Assembly (NCBI GenBank): GCA_937888635.1
Contig: CALARG010000060.1
Location: 1 to 36,070, forward strand
Direction of reading: 5' to 3'
Length of the DNA: 36,070 bases
Source of the DNA: an uncultured Alphaproteobacteria bacterium
Lineage (GTDB): Bacteria; Pseudomonadota; Alphaproteobacteria; Rs-D84
Notes under the pieces: generated by a model
What the model was told of the DNA's origin: nothing
The model's database searches: none
What the model saw: the letters and a program-made list of their open reading frames with translations, nothing else
Translations under genes and position numbers: made by a program
Shown: positions 1 to 7,429 of the stretch, piece by piece
How positions within the stretch are numbered: the first letter of the stretch is position 1
Layout of the letters: each line of letters opens with the position of its first letter

Positions 1-8
1 TCCACCCA

Positions 9-230
9 CGCAAATATTTATTTGCGCGGGGCCCGGGGCGGGAATCTAATGCGTTAATTATGCATTGCTATTTACAATTTTTTTCTCAAAAAAAAATTGT
101 CATCCCTGCGCAGGCAGGGATAGGGTCCCCAAACCGTGCGCAACGCGCACCAAATAAAGTATTTTTAATGTTTTTTTAGGCCATGTTCCCGCCTTCGCGG
201 GAATGACAAAAAAGGGGTGCGGGAATGACA
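9..230. repeat. REP-like palindromic repeats at left edge
   Basis: This gene-free stretch holds several short palindromes. There is an 8 bp inverted repeat at 9-26 around a TT centre, a stem at 102-109/114-121 (ATCCCTGC/GCAGGGAT), one at 137-142/146-151 (GTGCGC/GCGCAC), and one at 186-192/197-203 (TTCCCGC/GCGGGAA) followed by ATGAC. A partial copy (GCGGGAATGAC) follows near 218-228. The GTCATTCCCGC...GCGGGAATGAC type is widespread between bacterial genes. Its - strand translation gives the familiar VIPAKAG peptide, a sign of repeat DNA rather than protein. The rest, up to the rnhA stop at 327, holds two copies of CTAACAACTT and nothing else I can name. Confidence 0.65.
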
Positions 231-326
231 AAAAGGGAATGATGCTGGGTGGTGTTTTTTTGCTGATACTGACCACTAACAACTTGCAATACAACTTACA
301 CTAACAACTTAGAAAAGCAGTTTATT

Positions 327-755
327 TTATTTAAAACCTTCGGCGGCGGTGCGTGCCAATATGTCAACGCGTTCGTTCATTTCATTGCCTGCGTGTCCCT
401 TGACCCAGTGCCAATGTATTGTCTTGGCCGATGCCAATTCGTCCAGTTTTTGCCACAGGTCTTGGTTCTTGACCGGTTTTTTGTCTGCAGTGCGCCAATT
501 GTTCTTTTTCCAATTTTTTAGCCATGACTGCATGCCGTTTTTTACATACTGGCTGTCTGTGTGAATTTCCAGTTCACTGTGGCGGGCGGCGGCCGTCAGT
601 GCGCGTATTACCGCCATTAATTCCATGCGATTGTTTGTCGTGTTCGCTTCGCCCCCGCTGCGTTCGGCGATATTCTGGCCGTCTGTCGCAACAAAGCCCC
701 ATCCCCCAGGCCCAGGGTTGCCCAGGCACGAACCGTCTGTCCAAATTTTTAACAT
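327..755 (-). CDS. rnhA: Ribonuclease HI
   Basis: RNase HI cuts the RNA strand of RNA:DNA hybrids in the cytoplasm, removing R-loops and primers. The 142-residue protein has the full family core: TDGSCLGNPGPGG at the N-terminus with catalytic D7, E45 in NNRMEL, D67 in HTDSQYV, and the last acidic residue in NERVDILA. WVKGHAGN precedes it. I start at 755 (MLKIWTDG) because the 34 codons upstream have no family match and AAGGAC sits just before this ATG; the length is then normal. It is transcribed divergently from the transketolase. The two starts are 35 bp apart and their -10 elements overlap. No terminator is evident downstream. Confidence 0.95.
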   Translation of the reverse strand: MLKIWTDGSCLGNPGPGGWGFVATDGQNIAERSGGEANTTNNRMELMAVIRALTAAARHSELEIHTDSQYVKNGMQSWLKNWKKNNWRTADKKPVKNQDLWQKLDELASAKTIHWHWVKGHAGNEMNERVDILARTAAEGFK

Positions 756-777
756 TTTATATGTGTCCTTTTTATGA

Positions 778-791
778 TATAATATCACACA
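778..791 (+). promoter_or_regulatory. Overlapping divergent promoter, rnhA / transketolase
   Basis: TATAAT at 778-783 lies in the palindrome GATATAATATC, so the - strand also reads TATTAT here, serving rnhA. On the + strand the box ends 7 nt before the transketolase ATG at 791, which puts the expected transcription start on or next to that ATG. There is no Shine-Dalgarno sequence, so a leaderless mRNA is likely. The -35 is weak. Start sites are inferred from spacing. Confidence 0.5.
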
Positions 792-2572
792 TGAACTATA
801 ATTCCAAAGATTTAAAAGAAATGTCAAATGCCGTACGCGCATTGGCATTACGGGCAATCCGTACCGCGGACAGTGGACATATTGGTATTGTGCTGGGGTG
901 TGCGGATGTTATTACAACACTGTTTGCGAACTTTCTGCGCCGTGGTCACGATCGCTTTGTTTTGTCGGCGGGACATGGCAGTGCACTGTTGTATTCTGTG
1001 TTAAAGTTGGCGGGGTATGATATCGGCGATATGAATAACTTTCGCCGAATCGGCGGTCTGCCTGGGCATCCGGAATATGGTATGCCGGGTGTTGATGCAA
1101 CAACCGGTCCGTTGGGTCAGGGGGTTGGAAATGCCGTCGGTATGGCGTTGGGCGCAAAAATAAACAGGTCCGATTCGTTTGTTTATTGTTTGTGTTCTGA
1201 TGGCGATTTAATGGAAGGTGTCGCCCAGGAATCAATTGCGTTTGCAGGACGATATAAATTAAATAATCTGATTTTGCTGTGGGCGGACAATGGGGTCAGC
1301 ATTGATGGCGTGGCACAAACCGACCTGGATGTGCCGGCGCGTATGGTGGCGGCCGGTTGGCGCGTGATTACGGTGGCGGGGGATGACTTTGTGCGGATTA
1401 ATCGTGCAATTGTTTCTGCCCAGAATTCTGATTGCCCGGTGTTTATTCAGTGCAAGACTGAATTAGGGCGTGGTTCTTCGTTGGCGGGGTCGCATCGTGC
1501 GCATGGTATGGCGTTAAGTAATGTGGAATTAGATAAATTGATTAATGAATTTTCTGCGCCACATGGTGAACAGATTTGGCGCAATGTTGCAATGGAACAA
1601 ATTCCAATTATTGGTGCGGCGCGTGCGGACGTTTTGCCAAATGTTTCGTTGCCAGAACTGGACCGCGATGTTTCAACGCGTGAATTGTCAGGAATGTATT
1701 TAGATGCATTGCTGAATGCCGGTGCGACAATCATTGGGGGCAGTGCAGACCTGGGGGGCAGTACGAATGTTCGTGTTGCAGCATCGTGCGATATTTTGCC
1801 GGATGATTTTGTGGGGAACTATATAAACTATGGCGTGCGGGAACATGCAATGGGTGCGATTATGAATGGCCTGATGATTGCGGGGGTACGGAATTTTGGT
1901 TCTACTTTCCTGGTGTTCAGTGACTATATGCGCCCCAGTATCCGATTGGCGGCAATGTCAAAATTGCCGGTGATATATATCTTTACACATGACAGTGTGG
2001 CGGTTGGCGAAGATGGGCCAACGCATCAGCCGGTTGAACAGTTGCCGTCGTTGCGTATGGTGCCGGGGTTGAATGTGTATCGCCCATGCAACGGGGCCGA
2101 GGTTATATTCGCATGGCGGCGTGCATTGACCGAGCCAGAACGACCGACATGTATCGTTTTGTCGCGCCAGAAAATCGCGCGTGTGGAAACGCCACTGGGG
2201 GCGGATATTGGGCGTGGTGGATATATAATTCGTTCGGCGGGTGCAAAAAATGTGCGTGCGACAATTATCGCAACCGGGGCCGAGGTGCCGTTGGCAATAT
2301 CTGTTGCGAAAAAGTTGGGTAATGCAGTTCAGGTTGTGTCTATGCCGTCTGTGGCGGATTTTCGTATGCAGGATGCGGAATATAAACAGCAAATTTTGCG
2401 TGGAACCGTCATCGCGATAGAGGCAGCAGCGTCTGCGCCGTGGTTTGAGTTTGCAGATGCGGTTGTTGGTATTGACCGATTCGGTATGTCAGGTCCGGGG
2501 GATATGGTGTATTCTGAAATGGGATTTGATGCAGATGTAATCGCAAATGATATCAAAGATAAGATTAGGTAA
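791..2572 (+). CDS. tkt: Transketolase (short form)
   Basis: A thiamine-diphosphate enzyme that moves two-carbon units between sugar phosphates in the non-oxidative pentose phosphate pathway; it is cytosolic. The family motifs are in order: SGHIG near the N-terminus, TGPLGQGVGNAVGMALG, the ThDP/Mg motif SDGDLMEG...ADNG, GVREHAMG with the catalytic Glu, and EDGPTHQPVEQL. At 593 residues it is shorter than the usual 630-670, but no motif is missing, so this looks like loop trimming rather than truncation. The start at 791 (MNYNSKD) is chosen because the reading frame further upstream runs through the rnhA promoter and coding DNA antisense. It overlaps the next gene in TAATG. rpiB at 15116-15562 is another enzyme of the same pathway. 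Confidence 0.93.
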   Translation: MNYNSKDLKEMSNAVRALALRAIRTADSGHIGIVLGCADVITTLFANFLRRGHDRFVLSAGHGSALLYSVLKLAGYDIGDMNNFRRIGGLPGHPEYGMPGVDATTGPLGQGVGNAVGMALGAKINRSDSFVYCLCSDGDLMEGVAQESIAFAGRYKLNNLILLWADNGVSIDGVAQTDLDVPARMVAAGWRVITVAGDDFVRINRAIVSAQNSDCPVFIQCKTELGRGSSLAGSHRAHGMALSNVELDKLINEFSAPHGEQIWRNVAMEQIPIIGAARADVLPNVSLPELDRDVSTRELSGMYLDALLNAGATIIGGSADLGGSTNVRVAASCDILPDDFVGNYINYGVREHAMGAIMNGLMIAGVRNFGSTFLVFSDYMRPSIRLAAMSKLPVIYIFTHDSVAVGEDGPTHQPVEQLPSLRMVPGLNVYRPCNGAEVIFAWRRALTEPERPTCIVLSRQKIARVETPLGADIGRGGYIIRSAGAKNVRATIIATGAEVPLAISVAKKLGNAVQVVSMPSVADFRMQDAEYKQQILRGTVIAIEAAASAPWFEFADAVVGIDRFGMSGPGDMVYSEMGFDADVIANDIKDKIR

Positions 2573-3273
2573 TGAATGCACAGTATGTGTTTACTTTGTC
2601 ATCAGGCGAAGAAATTCCGGTTATTATAACTACGCGACGGGGTGTGCGTAATATCACACTGCGGCCACGTGTTGCGCCACGGCGCGAGGTTTGTGTGTCA
2701 AAGCCGTGGCTGGTGTCTGAACGGGCAGCGATAAATTTTTTAATCTCAAAACAAAAGTGGTTGGAATGTGTGTTCCAAAAATGCCCGGCCAAGGTTGTCT
2801 TGCGGCCGGGGGACAAGATAGAGTTTCTGGGGCGATGTGTGCAATTGGTGCATAATCCAAATATGCGGTCTAATAAATTCAGTGCAGATGGTTCGCAACT
2901 GGTTATCGGGGGCGCATCAGATATGTTTGAACGCCGTGTGCGTGATGTTATCAAGGACGAATTTTTAAGTTCAGTAAAAAATATAATACGCGGTGTGCCA
3001 TCTGAATTTTGGCCACGGCGTATTGCGTTGCGTGATACGACCAGCCGTTGGGGCAGTTGTTCAACAACAGGAACGATGTCTTTTTCGTGGCGGTTGGCGT
3101 TTGCGCCAGTGGATGTTATGCGATATGTTGTTATGCATGAATTGGCGCATGTAAAACACATGAATCATTCGCCTGAATTTTGGATGACTGTGCGTGAACT
3201 GTATGGCCCGGGGGTAGAGCGGGCAAAGCGTTGGCTGAAACAAAATGGCGGACAATTGCACCAGTGGTTTTAA
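2572..3273 (+). CDS. YgjP/SprT-like zinc metallopeptidase-fold protein
   Basis: A 233-residue member of the YgjP (DUF45, M48-like) family. The signature is clear: SRWGSCSTTGTMSFSWRL at about residues 158-174, then VVMHELAHVKHMNHSPEFW with zinc ligands H189 and H193, catalytic-type E190 and a third His at 199. The family is predicted to be metal-dependent hydrolases; physiological substrates are mostly unknown. No signal peptide, so cytoplasmic. The ATG shares one base with the transketolase stop codon (TAATG), so the two are probably translationally coupled. The N-terminal half is the beta-rich region typical of YgjP. Confidence 0.85.
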   Translation: MNAQYVFTLSSGEEIPVIITTRRGVRNITLRPRVAPRREVCVSKPWLVSERAAINFLISKQKWLECVFQKCPAKVVLRPGDKIEFLGRCVQLVHNPNMRSNKFSADGSQLVIGGASDMFERRVRDVIKDEFLSSVKNIIRGVPSEFWPRRIALRDTTSRWGSCSTTGTMSFSWRLAFAPVDVMRYVVMHELAHVKHMNHSPEFWMTVRELYGPGVERAKRWLKQNGGQLHQWF

Positions 3274-3292
3274 ATTTTATTTTTAGTGTTTG

Positions 3293-3318
3293 TATAATTC
3301 TTTTTTATGTTGTATAAT
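3293..3318 (+). promoter_or_regulatory. Tandem -10 boxes upstream of structured leader
   Basis: Two TATAAT boxes, 3293-3298 and 3313-3318, each sit in the context TGTATAATT and are 20 nt apart. Each would start transcription 6-8 nt downstream, giving RNA that covers the structured region 3324-3508. The duplication is visible; promoter activity is inferred. Confidence 0.45.
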
Positions 3319-3323
3319 TGCAA

Positions 3324-3508
3324 TGTTGTGGCGGGTTGCCACAATGGGGTGTCGTTACCCGATTTTCAGGTGTTCGCATCGTGTGGATGTGGACATAAAT
3401 CTCCAACCAAAATGGGTTGGAGGTCGCTTGAATATGTTGAATAAAGCGAACAATTTCCTGAAAGTTGTAACGAACCTCCAACCGCCTTGAATTGTTTTGG
3501 GCGGGTTT
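3324..3508 (+). ncRNA. Candidate structured leader RNA or sRNA
   Basis: This non-coding stretch folds by eye into ordered helices. A hairpin TTGTGGC/GCCACAA lies at 3326-3344. CTCCAACC (3401-3408) pairs with GGTTGGAG (3415-3422). The same GGTTGGAGG (3415-3423) can instead pair over 9 bp with CCTCCAACC (3475-3483), enclosing two smaller helices: TCGCTT/AAGCGA (3424-3429/3444-3449) and ACAATTT/AAA-g-TTGT (about 3450-3469). The last strand abuts a terminator-like CCGCC...GGCGG plus TTTTG (3482-3508). Mutually exclusive pairings next to a terminator resemble attenuators or riboswitches. CCTCC could also act as an anti-Shine-Dalgarno motif in an sRNA. I recognise no known family. Confidence 0.4.
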
Positions 3509-3525
3509 TGTTTATGGTGGGGGAA

Positions 3526-3960
3526 ATGAAAAAGATATTTTGTTTGTTGTGTTTGTTGACTTGTGTTGGGGCGTCGCATGCCGCAACCATGTGTGTGCCA
3601 GATCTAAGCACGTGCGAGAGTTGTACGGATTTTGAAGAGTTGGTTTATACTGTTGGCTTGGTTGGGAAGGCGAATTGTTGTGGTATTTCTGTGGTGCTTT
3701 TGTGGGGAAAATACGGGTATGCAACAGTGATGGATCGTTCGTTAAATGTGCCTAGTTTTGGTAGTGTGAGTCATGGGCTTGAAGGTATGGGATTTGATGT
3801 TTGTATGATGGTGTCGCCATTTGTTGCCCCGTATGCGGTTGTTGTAGGACATGGTTTTGCGTCTGGGGTGTCTGCCTGTGCGGGGTTTATCCCGCGTTGT
3901 GCGTTTACATATTGTGATGAAAAGGTGTATGAGTCTGCTGATAATCCTTTTGAACAATAA
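3526..3960 (+). CDS. Secreted cysteine-rich protein, unknown function
   Basis: 144 residues beginning with a clear Sec signal peptide (MKKIFCLLCLLTCVGASHA, cleavage after SHA). The mature part is small and rich in Cys (CESC, NCC and further single Cys), Val and Gly, as expected for a disulfide-stabilised periplasmic or surface protein. I start at 3526, where GGTGGGGGA lies 2-3 nt upstream and the signal peptide begins; an in-frame ATG at 3514 would only add four residues. It follows the structured leader at 3324-3508, so may be controlled by it. A second small exported Cys-rich protein starts 12 nt downstream. No family recognised. Confidence 0.7.
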   Translation: MKKIFCLLCLLTCVGASHAATMCVPDLSTCESCTDFEELVYTVGLVGKANCCGISVVLLWGKYGYATVMDRSLNVPSFGSVSHGLEGMGFDVCMMVSPFVAPYAVVVGHGFASGVSACAGFIPRCAFTYCDEKVYESADNPFEQ

Positions 3961-3972
3961 TGATAAAGAAAA

Positions 3973-4371
3973 ATGCGGGTTTTAATTTTTATTTTTACTG
4001 TTTTGCCATTTGTCGCGTTTGCGCAATCTTGCCCAACGGGGATGGTTGCGGTGGAATATGACAATTATGTGGCGGCGGATGCCGGGGCGTGCCCCGCGGG
4101 GTATGTTGCGCATGATGTTACGGATGCGTGTTCAGGTGCGGTGACGGGCGCGTGTTGGCTGATTGAGCAAATCCGCGCGCGGTGCGGTGCAGGGGTGGTC
4201 CAGATTAAGACAAACAGCGGTGTGGTTGTGCCGTTGTATTCAAATCGTGTCACCACACCATCGTTTTGTGTGCGGTATAATGATACGGTGTGCTATGCCG
4301 ATATGGTGCTGGGGCGCGCCAGTGGGACAGTTAATGTAAAATATGGTGATGCGGTTTATCATCTGGAATAA
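3973..4371 (+). CDS. Secreted cysteine-rich protein, unknown function
   Basis: 132 residues with a signal peptide (MRVLIFIFTVLPFVAFA, cleavage before QSCPTG). The mature domain has eight Cys, in SCPTG, GACPAGY, DACSG, GACW, RCG, SFC and VCYAD. It probably folds as a small disulfide-bonded domain outside the inner membrane. It lies 12 nt after the 144-residue secreted protein and is presumably co-transcribed; the upstream AAAGAAA gives only a weak ribosome site. I find no motif for enzymatic activity and do not recognise the family. Composition (Val, Gly, Cys, few Lys) follows the GT-rich strand it is coded on. Confidence 0.65.
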   Translation: MRVLIFIFTVLPFVAFAQSCPTGMVAVEYDNYVAADAGACPAGYVAHDVTDACSGAVTGACWLIEQIRARCGAGVVQIKTNSGVVVPLYSNRVTTPSFCVRYNDTVCYADMVLGRASGTVNVKYGDAVYHLE

Positions 4372-4374
4372 AAT

Positions 4375-4467
4375 GTGAAAAGGTACCTGTTGTTTGTTCG
4401 GTTGTTTTGCGTTATTATATGTATGTCTTTCCGGGGCGCAAAACGCAACATGTCACAGATGTTTTAA
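4375..4467 (+). pseudogene. Possible remnant of a third secreted Cys-rich gene
   Basis: A GTG start three bases after the previous stop opens a frame coding a typical signal-peptide start (MKRYLLFVRLFCVIICMS) that stops after 30 codons. A second frame overlaps it from 4394, continues past the stop and codes a Cys-containing stretch (LSGAQNATCHRCF, then VCGC) to 4582. The layout suggests an exported Cys-rich gene broken by a frameshift near 4425-4440, next to two intact ones. There is no ribosome site. It could equally be chance coding. Confidence 0.3.
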
Positions 4468-4658
4468 GGTAAGAAAATCTTTTCTTTCGTCATTTGTGTG
4501 TGGGTGTGATGCGTCCCGCCTGAATTTTTCTGTGTTTTTACTTGAAAAAAAATTAATTTGTACTAAAATTAGTGGGAAATGATAGATAGAAACATTATCT
4601 TGGTTGTTCTTCATCACGCCCAGGCGGGCGAATATTAGCATATTGTCTTTTTCTGTGA

Positions 4659-4664
4659 TATAAT
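4659..4664 (+). promoter_or_regulatory. -10 box upstream of hisS
   Basis: TGATATAATTG with TATAAT at 4659-4664 lies about 55 nt before the hisS ATG. This would give a short leader carrying the AAGGAA ribosome site at 4706-4712. A small GC hairpin (GCCC...GGGC) lies upstream near 4617-4629, without a U-tract. No convincing -35. Confidence 0.45.
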
Positions 4665-4719
4665 TGACATTAGTAATGTCGTGTTTTTCCATATTTAATA
4701 AAAATTAAGGAATGAAAAA

Positions 4720-6021
4720 ATGGATTTAAAACCAACAAAACCGTTATCGGGTTTTATAGAATTATTGCCGGCGCAACAGCGTTGCTTTGACTTTTGCGCG
4801 GCGCGTATGCTGGATGTGTTAAAGGTGTCTGGATTTAATCAGTTGGATTTGCCGGCAATTGAACGGGCCGAGGTTCTGACCGATAAAGATAACTGGGACG
4901 AAATTGAAACGCAGATGTTCTTGTTCCAAAAGGGCGATACCAAGATGGGGCTGCGATATGATGGGACGGTCGGGTTGTCGCGATATGTTGCAGGGCACCT
5001 GAATGATTTGGTATTCCCATTTCGTGCCAGTCAGTTTTCAAAACGCTATCGCGGGGAACGCGCACAACGCGGTCGGTATCGCGAATTTTATCAGATGGAT
5101 ATGGATATAATGGGTGTAAATTCGTTAAGTACGAATTATGATGCAGAAATTATTTCTGTGATTCAGCGGACTTTAAATTCTGTGTCCGAATTTATTGGTG
5201 AAAACGCGGTGCGTGTCGGTTCGCGACCGTTCTGGGATGCGCTGTTTGATTATCTGGAAATGACAGATGGGCAGAAAAAAGATGTTTTCGTTTTAATTGA
5301 TAAAAAAGATAAAATGGGCGACGAAGACTTTGCCGAAGGATTGCGTGACACATTGGGTGATACAGAAAAAGAAAATCAGATTAAATCTGTATTTATAAAT
5401 GGTTATTCGGGATTCTTGAACAAGTCTGACAAGTTAGATTTGGCTGTTGCAGAACTGAATGAATTTATGAAAACACTGGATTTGTTCGGGGTAAAAAATG
5501 CAGAAATTGATTTGTCTATTACCCGTGGGTTGGCATACTATACCGGTTTGGTGTTTGAATTTAAGTTGTTAAGTCATCCAGAATTGGGAACGGCGGCCGG
5601 TGGTGGGCGATATGCAGATCTGGCGGGTAAGTTCAGCAAGACCAAGATCATTGGTGTTGGTGCGGCGATTGGTTTTTCGCGTATCTTTGTGGCGTTGATG
5701 GAATCAGGGGCGATTGATTTGTCGCAATTTGAATCGCCAGTGGATGCGGCGGTGCTGTGTATGGGGAATGAAAACCTGGGGTATGCGGTGTCGGTATTAA
5801 ATGCGTTGCGCGATGAAAATATTGCCGCGGTTGCGTATTTAGATGCAGATAAAAAATTCAAAAATCAAATTGAGTATTCTGATAAAATAAAAGCAAAATT
5901 CAGTTTGATAATCGGTGAAGATGAAGTTAAAAATCAGGTTGTTGCACTGAAAGATATGTGCAGTGGCGCGCAACAAAATTTGACCATTTCAGATGCGGTA
6001 AAAATGATAAAGAGAGTCTAA
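4720..6021 (+). CDS. hisS: Histidyl-tRNA synthetase
   Basis: Class II aminoacyl-tRNA synthetase that charges tRNA-His. The 433 residues contain class II motif 2 in the form RYRGERAQRGRYREFYQMDMD, the histidine-binding loop RGLAYYTGLVFEF (Ala where many bacteria have Asp), the Gly-rich GTAAGGGRYADL, and a C-terminal anticodon-binding domain. Length is normal for HisRS. AAGGAA 8 nt upstream sets the start; an ATG at 4712 is out of frame. prfA begins one nucleotide after the stop, so the two translation genes form an operon. The motif 2 loop does not resemble the divergent form described for many Alphaproteobacteria, as far as I can judge by eye. Confidence 0.94.
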   Translation: MDLKPTKPLSGFIELLPAQQRCFDFCAARMLDVLKVSGFNQLDLPAIERAEVLTDKDNWDEIETQMFLFQKGDTKMGLRYDGTVGLSRYVAGHLNDLVFPFRASQFSKRYRGERAQRGRYREFYQMDMDIMGVNSLSTNYDAEIISVIQRTLNSVSEFIGENAVRVGSRPFWDALFDYLEMTDGQKKDVFVLIDKKDKMGDEDFAEGLRDTLGDTEKENQIKSVFINGYSGFLNKSDKLDLAVAELNEFMKTLDLFGVKNAEIDLSITRGLAYYTGLVFEFKLLSHPELGTAAGGGRYADLAGKFSKTKIIGVGAAIGFSRIFVALMESGAIDLSQFESPVDAAVLCMGNENLGYAVSVLNALRDENIAAVAYLDADKKFKNQIEYSDKIKAKFSLIIGEDEVKNQVVALKDMCSGAQQNLTISDAVKMIKRV

Positions 6022-6022
6022 T

Positions 6023-7087
6023 ATGATAATAGAACAGAAGTTAAAAGATATTCAAAATCGTGCGGCTGAGATTGAGGCACAAATGAACTCGGGCGAGGTG
6101 TCGGGTGATACGCTGACACGCCTGTCCAAGGAATATTCACGCCTGGGGGAAATTCTGCCATTGATAAGTGAATATTTTCAGACCGTTGCAGGGATTGCGG
6201 ATGCCAAGGAAATGCAATCTGACCCGGAATTGCGCGAAATCGCAGCCGAGCAATTGGTTGAATTAAATCGTGCGTTGCCGGATATTGAAAAACGTCTGCA
6301 AATTGCATTGTTGCCGCGCGATGATGCGGATGATAATAGTGTAATTATGGAAATTCGCGCGGGTGTTGGCGGTGAAGAATCTGCGTTGTTTGCGGGGGAT
6401 TTGTATAATCAGTATAAGTCATATGCTTTGCGCCAGGGGTGGAAAGTAGAAGTTATAGAAGAAAATGCAACGTCCTTGCATGGGTACAAGGAAATTGTGT
6501 TCAAGGTTGATGGTGCGGGCGCATACGGTCGTATGAAGTTTGAATCTGGTATTCATCGCGTTCAACGCGTGCCTGAGACCGAGGCCGGTGGCCGTATTCA
6601 TACCAGTGCGGCGTCTGTTGCTGTTATGCCTGAGGCCAAGGAAATTGATGTCGTGATTGAAGACAAAGATATTCGTATTGATATTTTCCGTGCGTCTGGT
6701 GCGGGTGGTCAGCATGTTAATAAAACCGACAGTGCGATACGCATTACGCACTTTCCAACGGGGATTGTTGTGACCTGTCAGAACGAGCGGTCGCAGTTGC
6801 AGAATAAAACAGCGGCGATGGCGGTTTTGCGGTCCAAGTTGTACGAAAAACAGCGTACAGAACAGATGAATGCCAGCAATGCGTCGCGAAAATCTATGGT
6901 TGGGTCAGGTGATCGCAGCGAAAAGATTCGTACATATAATTTCCCAGAACAGCGTGTGACAGATCATCGTATTAAACTGACCTTGTATAAACTGGACGAT
7001 ATTTTGGCCGGTGGCGCGGGGCTGGATGAAATGATTGATGCGCTGATTGCGGCAGATCAATTGGAACAATTGGCGAATATGGAGTAG
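6023..7087 (+). CDS. prfA: Peptide chain release factor 1
   Basis: RF1 reads UAA and UAG in the ribosomal A site and triggers peptide release. The 354 residues carry the GGQ motif (about residues 228-230, in SGAGGQHVNKTDSA), whose Gln promotes hydrolysis. The anticodon-like PxT site appears as PET in RVPETEAGGRIHTSAASVAVMPE. N-terminal coiled coil and C-terminal helix are present and the length is usual. It follows hisS by one nucleotide. In many bacteria prfA is followed by the methyltransferase prmC; here a short unrelated gene follows instead. Confidence 0.96.
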   Translation: MIIEQKLKDIQNRAAEIEAQMNSGEVSGDTLTRLSKEYSRLGEILPLISEYFQTVAGIADAKEMQSDPELREIAAEQLVELNRALPDIEKRLQIALLPRDDADDNSVIMEIRAGVGGEESALFAGDLYNQYKSYALRQGWKVEVIEENATSLHGYKEIVFKVDGAGAYGRMKFESGIHRVQRVPETEAGGRIHTSAASVAVMPEAKEIDVVIEDKDIRIDIFRASGAGGQHVNKTDSAIRITHFPTGIVVTCQNERSQLQNKTAAMAVLRSKLYEKQRTEQMNASNASRKSMVGSGDRSEKIRTYNFPEQRVTDHRIKLTLYKLDDILAGGAGLDEMIDALIAADQLEQLANME

Positions 7088-7091
7088 GGCT

Positions 7092-7385
7092 GTGCGTTCG
7101 CTGAAAACGATTGAGATGGCGTATTCTATCTGTGCGGATTCTTTGGGGAATAAGCCGATATCTGTTTATACGGTGCATGATTTTGATTTGCGCGCCCAGC
7201 GCAGTGCATTGGAAAAGATTGTGCGTCAGTATAATGATTATGAGGCAAATAAAGATTCAGTGCGCGAATGGTGTACAGAATATGCGGCAAAACAAGATAG
7301 GGTAAGTCAGGTTATTGCGGGTGTATGGCGTTGGGCGTTGGGCGATGCGCCCAGGTTGCCGGTCGCAATGGTTAAAAGTCGTTAA
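7092..7385 (+). CDS. Small conserved-looking hypothetical protein
   Basis: 97 residues starting at GTG 7092, four nucleotides after the prfA stop. GGAG, overlapping the end of prfA, sits 7 nt upstream, which favours this start over the ATG at 7113. The protein is soluble and probably helical, with Arg- and Trp-containing segments (REWCTEYAAKQDRV, GVWRWALGDA) and no signal peptide, membrane segment or catalytic motif I can name. Position implies co-transcription with hisS-prfA, and a strong terminator follows at once. Function unknown. Confidence 0.6.
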   Translation: MRSLKTIEMAYSICADSLGNKPISVYTVHDFDLRAQRSALEKIVRQYNDYEANKDSVREWCTEYAAKQDRVSQVIAGVWRWALGDAPRLPVAMVKSR

Positions 7386-7417
7386 AAAAAATCCCGCCGA
7401 ACGGCGGGTGTTTTTTT
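7384..7417. terminator. Bidirectional intrinsic terminator
   Basis: The stem CCCGCCG/CGGCGGG (7393-7399/7402-7408) is flanked by A8 on the left and TGTTTTTTT on the right. It can end the hisS operon on the + strand and the convergent beta-barrel gene on the - strand. Confidence 0.85.
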
Positions 7418-7429
7418 GTGGGTTGTTCC

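Noticed and set aside
100..294. - strand frame of 64 codons including VIPAKAG
   Set aside because: It is the well-known translation of REP-like palindromes (GTCATTCCCGC type), not a protein gene; it has no ribosome site.
791..2572. Possible frameshift or truncation in the short transketolase
   Set aside because: All cofactor and substrate motifs occur once and in order; the missing length is spread over loops.
3290..3490. 66-codon + strand frame over the structured region
   Set aside because: Codons follow the stem sequences, there is no ribosome site, and the helices explain the conserved-looking bases better.
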